The notes beneath the pieces are model-generated. The model was not told the origin of the DNA and searched no databases. It saw nothing but the letters and a program-made list of their open reading frames with translations. From ELB16-189 sp018266435 (GTDB lineage Bacteria > Bacteroidota > Bacteroidia > Cytophagales > Cyclobacteriaceae), in assembly GCA_030123525.1 (NCBI GenBank), contig CP126125.1:124001-188000 (forward strand): a stretch of 64,000 bases of DNA, written 5' to 3'. Each line of letters begins with the position of its first letter. Position 1 is the first letter of the stretch. This document shows, one piece after another, positions 52,991 through 62,467 of this stretch. Both the position numbers and the translations under genes were made by a program.

Positions 52991-54418
52991 ATGAAAAACT
53001 GTGCCCTCTTTCTGACATTGCTATTGGTTGCCCATTTATCAGTTGCGCAAAAAACAAAACAAGAAATTTTTAAAGCACTGGATGCCAACTATGATTTTTA
53101 TTCTTCCATTGCCCAGAAAATCTGGGGCTATGCCGAAGTAGGTTACCAAGAAACTCAAAGTTCGGCCTTGCTACAACAAACATTAAAAGATGCAGGCTTC
53201 ACAGTAGAAACTGGAATTGCCGGTGAGCCCACCGCCTTTATTGCCACAGCCGGTTCGGGCAAGCCGGTGATTGCCGTTTTGGGTGAATTTGATGCGCTGC
53301 CGGGTGTATCGCAAGAGGCTGTGCCTGAGTTGAAACCCATTGCCGGGCAAAAAGCCGGACATGCCTGCGGTCATCATTTGTTTGGCACAGCTTCTGCCGC
53401 TGCCGCCATTGCCGTAAAAAACTGGTTGGCAGCCAACAAAAAATCAGGTACGATAAAGTTTTATGGTTGTCCGGCAGAGGAAGGTGGCTCAGGCAAAGTG
53501 TACATGGTACGCGATGGATATTTCAAAAATGTAGATTTAGTTTTTCATTGGCATCCGGGTGCAACTAACTCGGCTAACTTCGGCACTTCCCTGGCCAACA
53601 AATCAGGCAAATTCCGTTTTTATGGCGTAGCTGCTCATGCGGCTGCCTCGCCTGAGCGAGGCCGCTCGGCACTTGATGCGGTAGAAGCAATGGACATGAT
53701 GGTGAATATGCTGCGCGAACATGTGAATGAAAAAACCCGAATCCACTATGTCATTACCCGCGGAGGTGAGGCCCCTAACGTGGTACCTGCGTTCGCAGAG
53801 GTCTATTATTATGTGCGTCATCCTGATCGGCAACAAGTAAAAGATATCTGGGAGCGTGTAACCCAAGCCGCACAAGGTGCAGCGCAGGGCACAGGCACTC
53901 GTTTTGAAGTAGAACTGACTGGTGGCACGTATAACCTCATTCCCAATGAAACACTGGCCCAAGTTGTAAACAACAACTTACAACTGGCGGGAGGATATGT
54001 GTACACTGATTCTGAAAAAGAGTTTGCCACTCAAATTCAACAGACTATTACATCGCCTCCTCCCCTTACTACCACAGCCATCATTGAAAAATTTGGAGCA
54101 AAAAATGAACTCGGTGGTGCCAGCACCGATGTAGGCGACATTAGTTGGGTGGTGCCGACTGCGGGATTTTCAACGGCCACCTGGGTACCCGGTACAGCCG
54201 CACACAGTTGGCAAGCTGTGGCTGCCGGTGGCACAAGCATAGGAAAAAAAGGAATGATCATAGCAGCCAAAACTTTGGCCGGCAGTTTGATCGATGCATT
54301 CTCAGATACAAAAATTACCGAGAATGCATGGACCGAACTGAAAAAACAAACCGGAACCAACTTTACTTACGAATCGCTGTTGGGTGACCGCAAACCGGCA
54401 TTGGATTACCGGAAGTAG
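52991..54418 (+). CDS. Exported M20D-family amidohydrolase (AbgB-like)
   Basis: Two-zinc amidohydrolase, probably of N-acyl-amino acids or p-aminobenzoyl-glutamate-like substrates. Signal peptide of 19 residues (ending LSVA). Metal ligands are Asp/Glu in GEFDAL, His124-x-Cys126-x-His128-His129 in GHACGHH and the Glu163-Glu164 pair in PAEEGGSGK. The dimerisation lid follows (FYGVAAHAAASPERGRSALDAVEAMDMMVNML), then GGEAPNVVPAFAEVYYYVRHP and, for the last ligand, GTAAHSWQAVAAG. 475 aa is a bit longer than the 390-aa M20D norm, like the AbgB subfamily. Its upstream region has a small inverted repeat that overlaps the -33 position. Confidence 0.9.
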   Translation: MKNCALFLTLLLVAHLSVAQKTKQEIFKALDANYDFYSSIAQKIWGYAEVGYQETQSSALLQQTLKDAGFTVETGIAGEPTAFIATAGSGKPVIAVLGEFDALPGVSQEAVPELKPIAGQKAGHACGHHLFGTASAAAAIAVKNWLAANKKSGTIKFYGCPAEEGGSGKVYMVRDGYFKNVDLVFHWHPGATNSANFGTSLANKSGKFRFYGVAAHAAASPERGRSALDAVEAMDMMVNMLREHVNEKTRIHYVITRGGEAPNVVPAFAEVYYYVRHPDRQQVKDIWERVTQAAQGAAQGTGTRFEVELTGGTYNLIPNETLAQVVNNNLQLAGGYVYTDSEKEFATQIQQTITSPPPLTTTAIIEKFGAKNELGGASTDVGDISWVVPTAGFSTATWVPGTAAHSWQAVAAGGTSIGKKGMIIAAKTLAGSLIDAFSDTKITENAWTELKKQTGTNFTYESLLGDRKPALDYRK

Positions 54419-54482
54419 GTACGATCAAAGAGAGACTGACCGCTAGCTGCTTTTTCAGCCAAAATAAAATTTCAAAAAACTA

Positions 54483-54513
54483 ATTGTTAATCTGTTTAGT
54501 TCTTTTAACTTTG
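54483..54513 (+). promoter_or_regulatory. Promoter of the membrane protein/winged-helix/CreD operon
   Basis: ATTG (54483-54486), exactly 19 bp, then TAACTTTG (54506-54513), an exact TAnnTTTG. The start site would fall near 54520, inside the palindrome at 54516-54533. Confidence 0.75.
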
Positions 54514-54515
54514 AA

Positions 54516-54533
54516 TTTAAAAGTACTTTTAAA
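54516..54533. promoter_or_regulatory. Perfect 18-bp palindromic operator touching the start codon
   Basis: TTTAAAAGTACTTTTAAA is its own reverse complement and ends on the base before the ATG at 54534. It overlaps the transcription start. A repressor bound here would block both transcription and translation; the winged-helix protein encoded by the second gene is the obvious candidate. Confidence 0.7.
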
Positions 54534-55154
54534 ATGAATGATGAATACCAAAAAGATCTCGCCTCCATCCGTTCAATGATGGAGCGATCAGTGAAGTTCA
54601 TGTCTCTCAGTGGACTATCGGGTGTGTTGGCTGGAGGTTATGCGTTGGTTGGGGCATACTTGGCGTACCTCATCATGTATTATCCCTCTGCTCCGGTTGG
54701 CTATGAAAAATTAAGTATTGCCAATCATCCTTCGCAGATCACCCGGTTGGCATTCATCGCTTTTGTGATTTTAGCAGCCTCACTGGTTACGGGTTTTTTT
54801 CTCAGTTGGTTAAAAGCTAAACGAATAAGGCAGTCGTTGTGGAACGAGACCAGCCGACTGTTGCTGGTTGACCTCATCATTACATTAGGTACGGGTGGGT
54901 TGTTTGTTTTAATTCTCTTCATTCGCGGATATTATTCTTTGCTTGCTCCGTGCCTCCTGATTTTTTATGGGCTGGCACTCATTCACTGCAGCCGTCATAC
55001 GTTTGCTGAAATCAAGTATTTAGGGTTTATAGAAATTATGTTGGGATTGATCTCCTCCTTCTATCCGGAGTATGGCCTGGTAACATGGACGATTGGTTTT
55101 GGGTTGATGCACATTATTTATGGCGCAGTGATGTATTTCCGGCACGAGCGATGA
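54534..55154 (+). CDS. Integral membrane protein of unknown function
   Basis: About six membrane helices in 206 aa: roughly 23-43, 66-88, 99-120, 126-144, 150-170 and 174-195. The N-terminus is MNDEYQKDLASIRSMMERSVKFMSLSGLSGVLAGGYAL, with an acidic lead helix, known from Bacteroidota proteins found beside a winged-helix regulator and CreD. No catalytic motif. It is the first gene of the operon and overlaps the regulator gene by 4 bp. Confidence 0.8.
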   Translation: MNDEYQKDLASIRSMMERSVKFMSLSGLSGVLAGGYALVGAYLAYLIMYYPSAPVGYEKLSIANHPSQITRLAFIAFVILAASLVTGFFLSWLKAKRIRQSLWNETSRLLLVDLIITLGTGGLFVLILFIRGYYSLLAPCLLIFYGLALIHCSRHTFAEIKYLGFIEIMLGLISSFYPEYGLVTWTIGFGLMHIIYGAVMYFRHER

Positions 55155-55453
55155 AGAGTCCATTCGATCAACTGGATAAAACACTGGAGCATCGCGTGCG
55201 GCTTCAAATCATGTCGATACTGATGGCCAATGAAAGTTATGATTTCAATTCACTGAAAGAGATCGTTGGCATTACCGATGGCTCACTTGCCACGCACATT
55301 AAAGCTTTAGAAAAAGAAAAGTACATTCTTACAAAAAAATCGTTTGTTGACCGAAAACCCAACACACGCTACAAAGCCACAGAGTTGGGGCGAAAAATCT
55401 TTAAAACTCATATAGATGCCCTGGAGCGGCTGATCAGCCTACAAAAAAGATAA
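55151..55453 (+). CDS. Winged-helix transcriptional regulator
   Basis: Small (100 aa) MarR/ArsR-like DNA-binding protein. From MKSPFDQLDKTLEHRVRLQIMSILM the helices are clear; the recognition region is LKEIVGITDGSLATHIKALEKEKYI and the wing is TKKSFVDRKPNTRYKATELGRKIF. The 22 extra N-terminal residues possible from 55085 are rejected, because that frame overlaps the upstream gene much more and lacks family likeness. The ATGA overlap with the upstream membrane-protein gene couples their translation. It probably binds the palindrome at 54516-54533 and controls its own operon (inference). Confidence 0.85.
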   Translation: MKSPFDQLDKTLEHRVRLQIMSILMANESYDFNSLKEIVGITDGSLATHIKALEKEKYILTKKSFVDRKPNTRYKATELGRKIFKTHIDALERLISLQKR

Positions 55454-55469
55454 TCTAAACTCTTCTGTT

Positions 55470-56897
55470 ATGGAAACTCAAAATACTCCCGTTAATTTAT
55501 TCGAAAGGTTCAACAACTGGCTTCATGAATCAATCTCTGTAAAATTATTTTCTATCGGAGTTCTGGTTTTGATCTTGCTCTTACCATCAGCCTGGATTCA
55601 AGGCTTAATGGACGAACGGCAAACCCGTGCCGAAGAGGTCATCAACGAAATAACGGAAAAGTGGTCGGGCAGCCAAACGTTGAGCGGGCCAATTTTAGTT
55701 ATTCCTTACCTCGTAAAAAAGAAAGTTGATCACGGCAATGACGGTATTGAAATACAAGAACATACCGAAAACTATTTTACAATGCCTGAGACGCTCCACA
55801 TTAATGGTGAAGTGACCCCTACCGTGTTACACCGTGGTATTTTTGACGCAGCGGTTTATACTTCTTCATTGGATGTACAAGCCACTTTTACTGAGCCTGA
55901 TTTTAAATCACGTGCTATTGACGAAACCCGTGTACACTGGAACGATGCCTACATGATTTTTGCCATCACTGACCTTCGTGGAATCAGCGACAACCCGGTT
56001 TTTACAGTTGGCGGCATTAATAAAAGTACTGAGCCCTCAGGCTCGATCGGGGTTTCTATTCAAAAATTTTGGGACGGACAAACCAATGTGTTTCACAAAA
56101 ATGACAGGGATGCATCCGCCAATATGCTCTCTGATTACTTAAGCAATGGAATTGTGGCTAAACTGGGCTGGCACTCTTCTGAAGATTTTAAAAGCGAAAC
56201 CCTCATCAAGTTAAAAGTAAAAGGAAGTACCCGGTTGCTATTTATCCCCACCGGAAAAACGACAACCGTGCAAGTAAGCGGCCCGTGGGGCAACCCGAGT
56301 TTTGAAGGTGGGTTTTTACCCATAACGCGTGAAGTAACCCCTGAAAATTTTACAGCTTCTTGGAAAATACTTCACTACAATAGGCCACTACCTCAATCAT
56401 GGACAGAGGAAAATGTAAAACTGAGTGGGGCTGAGTTTGGTGTTAAGCTTTTGATTCCGGTGGATCAATACCAAAAAAGTATTCGCACCGCCAAATACGG
56501 GCACCTTCTCATCATCCTCACGTTTGTCGCATTATTTTTGGTAGAAGTAATTAAGAAAATCCGAATTCATCCGTTTCAATATATCTTACTCGCTGCCGCC
56601 TTGATCATGTACTATACTTTGTTGCTGAGCTTCGCTGAGCAAGTTGGATACACTTTAGCCTATGTCATTGCTTCGCTAAGCACCGTGGTATTGGTTGGCT
56701 TATATTCATTTTCATTTTTGAAATCAAAAAAATTAGTCCTGCTGTTTACTGGCTTACTCCTGGTCTTCTATACTTTTATTTTTGTCATTGTGATGCAGCA
56801 GGATTTTTCCTTACTGATCGGGAGCGTAGGGCTATTTCTGATCATCGCGGTATTGATGTATGTATCACGCAACATAAATTGGTACAAAGAAAACTGA
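55470..56897 (+). CDS. creD: CreD-family inner membrane protein
   Basis: Inner membrane protein of the CreD (colicin/cell-envelope integrity) family. N-terminal helix at about 21-46, then a large periplasmic domain (about 47-345) with SGPILVIPYL, RGIFDAAVYTSSLDV and PWGNPSFEGGFLP, and a C-terminal bundle of five or six helices (about 347-468) ending SRNINWYKEN. 475 aa is usual. In proteobacteria creD is driven by CreBC; here it is instead in an operon with a winged-helix regulator and a membrane protein, a known alternative arrangement in Bacteroidota. The 16-bp gap after the regulator marks the operon. It converges on histidine kinase 1. Confidence 0.9.
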   Translation: METQNTPVNLFERFNNWLHESISVKLFSIGVLVLILLLPSAWIQGLMDERQTRAEEVINEITEKWSGSQTLSGPILVIPYLVKKKVDHGNDGIEIQEHTENYFTMPETLHINGEVTPTVLHRGIFDAAVYTSSLDVQATFTEPDFKSRAIDETRVHWNDAYMIFAITDLRGISDNPVFTVGGINKSTEPSGSIGVSIQKFWDGQTNVFHKNDRDASANMLSDYLSNGIVAKLGWHSSEDFKSETLIKLKVKGSTRLLFIPTGKTTTVQVSGPWGNPSFEGGFLPITREVTPENFTASWKILHYNRPLPQSWTEENVKLSGAEFGVKLLIPVDQYQKSIRTAKYGHLLIILTFVALFLVEVIKKIRIHPFQYILLAAALIMYYTLLLSFAEQVGYTLAYVIASLSTVVLVGLYSFSFLKSKKLVLLFTGLLLVFYTFIFVIVMQQDFSLLIGSVGLFLIIAVLMYVSRNINWYKEN

Positions 56898-56915
56898 TTA
56901 GAGTTAGGGGTAAGG

Positions 56916-59570
56916 CTATGCCCTTGGCAAAGTGATTGTAACGGTTGTGCCTACGTGTATTGTGCTTTCTATGGCCGTTTGCCCTTTTAGTTTATCGGTC
57001 ATTTTTTTTACGATGTATAACCCCAAGCCGTTACCGGTGCTGTGTTCATTTCCACGAAAATACATTTCCCAAACACGCGTTAAATAAACCGGATGAATGC
57101 CCTGGCCGTTATCTTTTACAATGAGTTGAATACCTCCGTTATATTCACAAACTATCAATTGAATTTTCTGATTCATTACTCCCGAAAATGAAACAGCGTT
57201 TTCCAGCAAGTTTTGTACAATCGCTTTTAGTAAAGACAGGTATGAATAGAATGGGTGCCTCAGCAAAACGTGCACGGTAACATTGATTTTTTTTTCTACT
57301 AACTCATCATGAATAGCCAGCAGCGCCTCTTCAAATAAGTTTTTAAAATGAATTTCTGTTTTTACCAATGCTTCATTGCCGGCCAGGCTAACCGTTTGCA
57401 GTTTAGTCAGCATCTTATCGAGATTACGGGCGGTATCGTTTACTTTGGCAAATAATTCAAGAGCAGCCGGATCTTTGAGCATTATTTTGGCTACTTCGTT
57501 CAGCCCCATAAAGGTGGTAAGCGGCCTGCGAAAATCGTGCGATGAGCGGTAAAAGAAAGTATCTAGTTCATTGTAGGCTGTCTTTAGCTCGGCTGTGCGT
57601 TCATTTACTTTTTCTTCCAGGTCTACGTTTATGCGAGTGATAGTCTGGTAGCTTTCGGTCAGTTCTTCGGCTTGTGCTTGTATTTCTTCTTTCTGTTCTG
57701 AGATGGCCCGGTTCAGTTTGCTCAATGTTTCATTGGCTTCGCGTAGTTCTTCCGACTGGGTGGTAATTTCTTCGTTCTGCTCTTGTATTTCGCGGTTTAG
57801 CTTTTTCACTTTTCGGTAATAAAAATAAATCATGCCGGCAATGACACACAAGCTGGCAAAAATGATCAGGCCAACCCCGATTACAAACCGTTGCTGCCTG
57901 ATCTGCGCGTGTTGCAGTTCTAGTTCGGCCTGTTGCAGTTTATGCTGCTGACTTAACTCTTTTATCTGAGTATCTCTGCGATCTAATTCAAAATCATATT
58001 GCATAGACAAAATGCGGTTGCTGACATTTTTATTCAGCAACGAATCTTTGAGCGACTGGTATTTATCTGAGTAGGCTAAAGCTTTTTTATAGTCAGACAA
58101 CTCTTTCCACAAATTGCTTTTGTTCTGATAAATAAAAACGAGAACATCGAAATAGTGAATTTTTTTTGCAAACGCTTCTCCCTTGTCTAAAAAATAGTGG
58201 GCTTTGGCATAATTTTTCATGCGCAGGTAGAGCTGACCCAACGCCTGGTATGAGTAGCATTTTCCTAAGGCGTAATCTGCCCGTTCGGCCACTTCCAGGG
58301 CTTGCAATCCAAATTCTTCGGATTTCTTAAAGTTGTTTGTTTTTTCATAAAACTCACTGAGGTTACCCAATATACCGGCTATGCCAATTTCTGTGTCGTG
58401 TTTTTTGCGCAGAGCTAATGCATTATGATAATGAGCAAGGGCCAATTTATACTGACCTTTGTTTGTGTACACAGAACCTAACAGGTTATCGGCTGAAGCT
58501 ATTTCCAACTCAAGTTGATGTGCAGTAAAATAATCCAATGACTTATTGGCCAGTTCTTCTGCTAACTCAATTTGATCTAAAAAATAATACACCCGGGCCA
58601 CGCGAAAGTGCAGCTTGGCCACGAGCACTTCATAGTGATTTTTTTCAGCAAGCTTCAATGCCTGAAAATAATATTTTAGGCCGGTCTCGTAGTTGGCAGC
58701 TTGAGATTGCACATAGCCAATTTCCATTAACATTGTGGCCAGGTTCCAGGGATATGGATTCTGTTCATAAAATTTTCTGGCTTTAGCAAACAAACTAAGT
58801 GCCTGGGTGTGGTTGCCGATGCTGGCCTGAATGATTGCATTGTATTTATTAACCAGGCTCATTTCTTCATTATTAACCGTGTCTTTTCCGAGTGCCGCCA
58901 GAGATTGATCAATATAATTTTGTGCTATTTTAAAATCTCCCCTGCCAATGTAATAAGATGCCAACGCGCTGCCCGCCCACACCTGCGGGTGTTTTTCGGG
59001 TAATTTTTTCCTAATCTCCCAGCTTCGCAGCAAGCACTCCAACTGGCGAGACGGGGCACCTCGTAGTTGATTATACTCGGCCATATTCAGGTACAAAAGG
59101 GATAATCCTTCAGGATCAAGACTGTCTTTGAGTAATTGGTATGATTGGTTGTAATACACCGAGGCAGAATCCAACTGGCCCTTGTCAAAACGCGTTTGCC
59201 CTATGTTCAGCAAAAGTTTGCCCTTTAGGTGTGCATCATCACCTGCATGGTGTAGCCCTGTATTATAATAGACTTGTGCAAGCGAATCATTGCCGATGGA
59301 ATATTCAATTAATCCTTTGTGCAACAAGGCCTCGGCTATACCTTTTTCGTAATGCAACTCTGTGGCTAAGCGATACGCTTCATCCAGCAGGGCTTTGGCC
59401 TCAACATAATCATAAGAAAACCTGATGTAGCCGTACGTGTTTAGCAAATCTACACGCGGTTTTCCGCTGCTGCCTGCCAACTGTTGGCGGATGTTGTCAA
59501 TAACCGGTGACTGAGCGCTTGCTGCCAACCCCACACAAAAAATACAAATGATAAGCCCTGCTGTACGCAA
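56916..59570 (-). CDS. TPR-containing sensor histidine kinase 1
   Basis: Membrane histidine kinase with a periplasmic sensor of TPR repeats. Signal peptide (residues 1-19), TPR units about 60-500 (e.g. GIAGILGNLSEFYEKTNNFKKSEEFGLQALEVA), a membrane helix at about 575-595, then a long Gln/Glu coiled coil. The phospho-acceptor His678 lies in YRSSHDFRRPLTTFMGL. The ATPase domain has the N box LLENAVSF, G1 DNGQGI and G2 GNGLGLYIVKK. It is complete. Its tandem neighbour HK2 has the same architecture and a nearly identical kinase core. No response regulator gene is nearby. It converges on creD. Confidence 0.92.
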   Translation of the reverse strand: MRTAGLIICIFCVGLAASAQSPVIDNIRQQLAGSSGKPRVDLLNTYGYIRFSYDYVEAKALLDEAYRLATELHYEKGIAEALLHKGLIEYSIGNDSLAQVYYNTGLHHAGDDAHLKGKLLLNIGQTRFDKGQLDSASVYYNQSYQLLKDSLDPEGLSLLYLNMAEYNQLRGAPSRQLECLLRSWEIRKKLPEKHPQVWAGSALASYYIGRGDFKIAQNYIDQSLAALGKDTVNNEEMSLVNKYNAIIQASIGNHTQALSLFAKARKFYEQNPYPWNLATMLMEIGYVQSQAANYETGLKYYFQALKLAEKNHYEVLVAKLHFRVARVYYFLDQIELAEELANKSLDYFTAHQLELEIASADNLLGSVYTNKGQYKLALAHYHNALALRKKHDTEIGIAGILGNLSEFYEKTNNFKKSEEFGLQALEVAERADYALGKCYSYQALGQLYLRMKNYAKAHYFLDKGEAFAKKIHYFDVLVFIYQNKSNLWKELSDYKKALAYSDKYQSLKDSLLNKNVSNRILSMQYDFELDRRDTQIKELSQQHKLQQAELELQHAQIRQQRFVIGVGLIIFASLCVIAGMIYFYYRKVKKLNREIQEQNEEITTQSEELREANETLSKLNRAISEQKEEIQAQAEELTESYQTITRINVDLEEKVNERTAELKTAYNELDTFFYRSSHDFRRPLTTFMGLNEVAKIMLKDPAALELFAKVNDTARNLDKMLTKLQTVSLAGNEALVKTEIHFKNLFEEALLAIHDELVEKKINVTVHVLLRHPFYSYLSLLKAIVQNLLENAVSFSGVMNQKIQLIVCEYNGGIQLIVKDNGQGIHPVYLTRVWEMYFRGNEHSTGNGLGLYIVKKMTDKLKGQTAIESTIHVGTTVTITLPRA

Positions 59571-59714
59571 AATAAAAAAGTTGTTCTCGGCAATGTATTA
59601 AAAATAACTATTGCTAAGAAACTGAAACTATTCTTACGGTAAGGTCTTTTTTATGATGGAAACGTGAAATTTTTTGCCGGGATATAATTATTTCTATGGC
59701 TTTGGCGGCACTCC

Positions 59715-59732
59715 GGCAATCGTATGATTGCC
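59715..59732. other. Hairpin between the two histidine kinase genes
   Basis: GGCAATC (59715-59721) pairs perfectly with GATTGCC (59726-59732) around a 4-nt loop, 20 bp past the HK2 stop. There is no T run, so it may be a processing or stability element rather than an intrinsic terminator. Confidence 0.45.
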
Positions 59733-59751
59733 AAGGTTATTGTGGCTGGCA

Positions 59752-62424
59752 TTATCCGATAACTCCATCCGGCAAAAATACTTTCACCAAGGTGCCCTGG
59801 CCCAAGTCGCTCTTTAGCTCTACCCGGCCTCCTAGTTTATCGGCCATTTTTTTTACTATGTAAAGCCCTAACCCATTGCCCTTGCTTTTTTCATTGGCTC
59901 TAAAATACATATCAAATACCCGGTTTAGGTAAGTCCGCTCAATGCCCTGCCCGTTGTCTTGCACTTCAAGTACAGTTTCATCGAGGGTTTGATAGGCGCA
60001 AAACTTAACATACGGCTCATGCGTTCCGCAAAACAAAACAGAATTTTCAGTCAGGTTTTGGATAATGTATTTGATCAGTACCGGATAAGAAACCAACGGG
60101 CGGTTAATCTTTATGTCAGTCATAACCTGAATGTGGTTTTCTAATATTTCATCTCGAAAATTGTCGAGTTCACGCTGAAAAATTTGCTCTACGTTTACTT
60201 CCATAAACACCTGTTCCTGCAGGCCGGCAACACTCACCGACTGAAGCTTCAATAACATCTTGTCGAGGTTTCGGGCTGTCTCGTTTACTTTATCAAACAA
60301 TTCAAGCGCCTGGGGCTGATCTTTTAGTGTAACATTGGCTACCTCAGCCAGCCCCATAAAGGTGGTGAGTGGCCTGCGGAAATCGTGCGATGAGCGGTAA
60401 AAGAAAGTATCCAATTCGTTATAGGCTGCTTTTAACTTGGCCGTCCGTTCTTTTACTTTTTCTTCCAGTCCTACGTTTATCTGTGATATGGTTTGGTTGC
60501 TCTCGGTAAGTTCTTCGGCTTGCGCCTGTATCTCTTCTTTCTGTTCTGAGATGGCTTGGTTCAGCTTGCTTAATGTTTCATTGGTTTCTATCAGTTCTTC
60601 TGACTGGGTGGTAATCTCTTCGTTTTGTTCTTGTATTTCGAGGTTCAGCTTTTTTACCTTCCGGTAATACAAATAAATTGTTCCGGCCAGTAAAGACAAG
60701 CTGACAAAAATAATCAGGCCAACCTCAATCACAAACCGTTGCTGCCTGATCTGCGCGTGTTGCAGTTCCAGTTCGGCCTGTTGCAGTTTTTGTTGCTGAC
60801 TTAAAAATGTAATCTCTTTGTCTTTTTGCTCCAGTTCAAAATCATATTGCATGGCCACCATGCGGTTGAATACATTTTTGTTGAAAAGTGAGTCGTGAAG
60901 GGTGATGTGCAAAATAGAATAGTGGAGGGCATCGGCATAACGGGCTTGTGCGCTCAGTAAGTCTCTTTTATTTTTATAGACATCGCGCACAATATCCAGG
61001 GCGTTAATTTTTTTTGCCAGTGATTCAGCCTCATTCAAAAAATATTGGGCCTTGTCATATTTTTTCATTTTTGTGTACAGCTGCCCTAAGCTTTGGTAAG
61101 AATAGCTGAGGTCAACCGCAAAATTGAGTTTCTCATCGATTTTTAAACTTTCTAGGTCATACTTCTCAGCATTTTTAAAATCACCCATCTGCTCGTACAG
61201 TATCCCGATATTTAAAAGCGTGCTGGCGGTGGCTGCCTGAAAATTATTTTTTTGACGAATGGCCAGTGCACGCTCCAGGTAATTCAATGCTGGTTTATAT
61301 TCTTTTTTTCGTGTAGCCAGCAAACCCAGCACATTGAGGGCTGAAGCTTCTTCTTTGAGGTATTTTCCTTCAGCTGCTTTTAGCGCTTTAAAACAAAAAT
61401 TGGTAGAAAGTTGATCTTGCTCCATCAGGTAGTAGGTCCATGCAATACGGGCATACAGCAGAGCGGATTTAGAATAAAAGTGTTGCTCCTCGGCAATACT
61501 TATACCTTTTAAAAAATATTTTAAGCTGATTTCATAATTACTCATGTCAGACAGCAACATACCCATGTCGGTAAATAAATTGACCAGCTCAAGTTTAAAT
61601 GGGTTTTGTTCATAATATTTTTTCGTTTTGTTAAATAAGTATAAAGCTTTAATGTAGTTGCCGGTATTTGCATAGACTATTGCACGTTCTTTATTAATAA
61701 GGCTGATCTCTTCGTTGTTGATGGTGTCTTGTCTCAAAGCAGACTGTACGTTATCCAAAATGGAAATTGTTTTTGCATAATCTCCCTGCTCGGTATAAAA
61801 CACTGCCAGATCGCGCCCGATCTGTGTCCATAAGCGTATGTCGTTTAATCGTTTTGCTATTTCCCAACTGCGTTGCAAGTATTGCAGTTGTTGAGGCCTG
61901 TTGCTTTGCAATGTATACTGCTTGGCCCTAACGAGATACAAAATAGAAAGGTGCTTCGGGCTTGTACTGTCTTTCAATATTTGATAAGCCCTGGCATAAT
62001 ACACTTCAGCTGAATCGGGGAGATCTGTTAACCGATAAGATAAACCAATGTAAATAAGGGCTATCTCCTTCAGGTTTTTGTTGGCTGATTGCTCGCTAAG
62101 CGACAGGCATTCGCGAAATGATTTTGTGGCCAGAACAGTGTTATTTTTGGCAAGTTCGATGGTTCCGAAAATTAAATCGGCCTTTGCCATTCCTTCTACA
62201 TATTGCAATTGTTTGGCAAGGCCATACGCATCTTTGGTTGCATCTGCCGATCTGCTGTAATCAAATGAAGACAATTCATCAGCCAGTTCAATCAGTACAT
62301 TCACCCGTTCCTTTCCTTTGCTTTTTTTCAGTATCTCCTGAAGGCTATCTATTTTAAAAGATTGACTCAGGGCCATATACTCGCCTGCCCAAATGAAAAC
62401 CAAAAAAAGAATACCGGTACGCAA
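59752..62424 (-). CDS. TPR-containing sensor histidine kinase 2
   Basis: Paralogue of HK1 in tandem, 890 aa: signal peptide (about 1-20), TPR array about 60-510, membrane helix (about 575-597), Gln/Glu coiled coil in which EQNEEITTQSEEL is shared word for word with HK1, and phospho-acceptor His680 in YRSSHDFRRPLTTFMGL. The ATPase domain has the N box NLTENSVLFCG, G1 DNGQGIE and G2 GNGLGLYIVKKM. The TPR sensor parts differ much more than the kinase parts, suggesting duplication followed by sensor divergence. It lies 43 bp downstream of the P5C dehydrogenase gene and may be co-transcribed with it. Confidence 0.92.
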   Translation of the reverse strand: MRTGILFLVFIWAGEYMALSQSFKIDSLQEILKKSKGKERVNVLIELADELSSFDYSRSADATKDAYGLAKQLQYVEGMAKADLIFGTIELAKNNTVLATKSFRECLSLSEQSANKNLKEIALIYIGLSYRLTDLPDSAEVYYARAYQILKDSTSPKHLSILYLVRAKQYTLQSNRPQQLQYLQRSWEIAKRLNDIRLWTQIGRDLAVFYTEQGDYAKTISILDNVQSALRQDTINNEEISLINKERAIVYANTGNYIKALYLFNKTKKYYEQNPFKLELVNLFTDMGMLLSDMSNYEISLKYFLKGISIAEEQHFYSKSALLYARIAWTYYLMEQDQLSTNFCFKALKAAEGKYLKEEASALNVLGLLATRKKEYKPALNYLERALAIRQKNNFQAATASTLLNIGILYEQMGDFKNAEKYDLESLKIDEKLNFAVDLSYSYQSLGQLYTKMKKYDKAQYFLNEAESLAKKINALDIVRDVYKNKRDLLSAQARYADALHYSILHITLHDSLFNKNVFNRMVAMQYDFELEQKDKEITFLSQQQKLQQAELELQHAQIRQQRFVIEVGLIIFVSLSLLAGTIYLYYRKVKKLNLEIQEQNEEITTQSEELIETNETLSKLNQAISEQKEEIQAQAEELTESNQTISQINVGLEEKVKERTAKLKAAYNELDTFFYRSSHDFRRPLTTFMGLAEVANVTLKDQPQALELFDKVNETARNLDKMLLKLQSVSVAGLQEQVFMEVNVEQIFQRELDNFRDEILENHIQVMTDIKINRPLVSYPVLIKYIIQNLTENSVLFCGTHEPYVKFCAYQTLDETVLEVQDNGQGIERTYLNRVFDMYFRANEKSKGNGLGLYIVKKMADKLGGRVELKSDLGQGTLVKVFLPDGVIG

Positions 62425-62467
62425 TGGATTTAGTGTCTTATTTTTGGAAAGATTATCTGATTTGTTC

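Noticed and set aside
56916..62424. Recent exact duplication or assembly artefact of the two histidine kinases
   Set aside because: The sensor halves differ strongly along their whole length, so they are true diverged paralogues.
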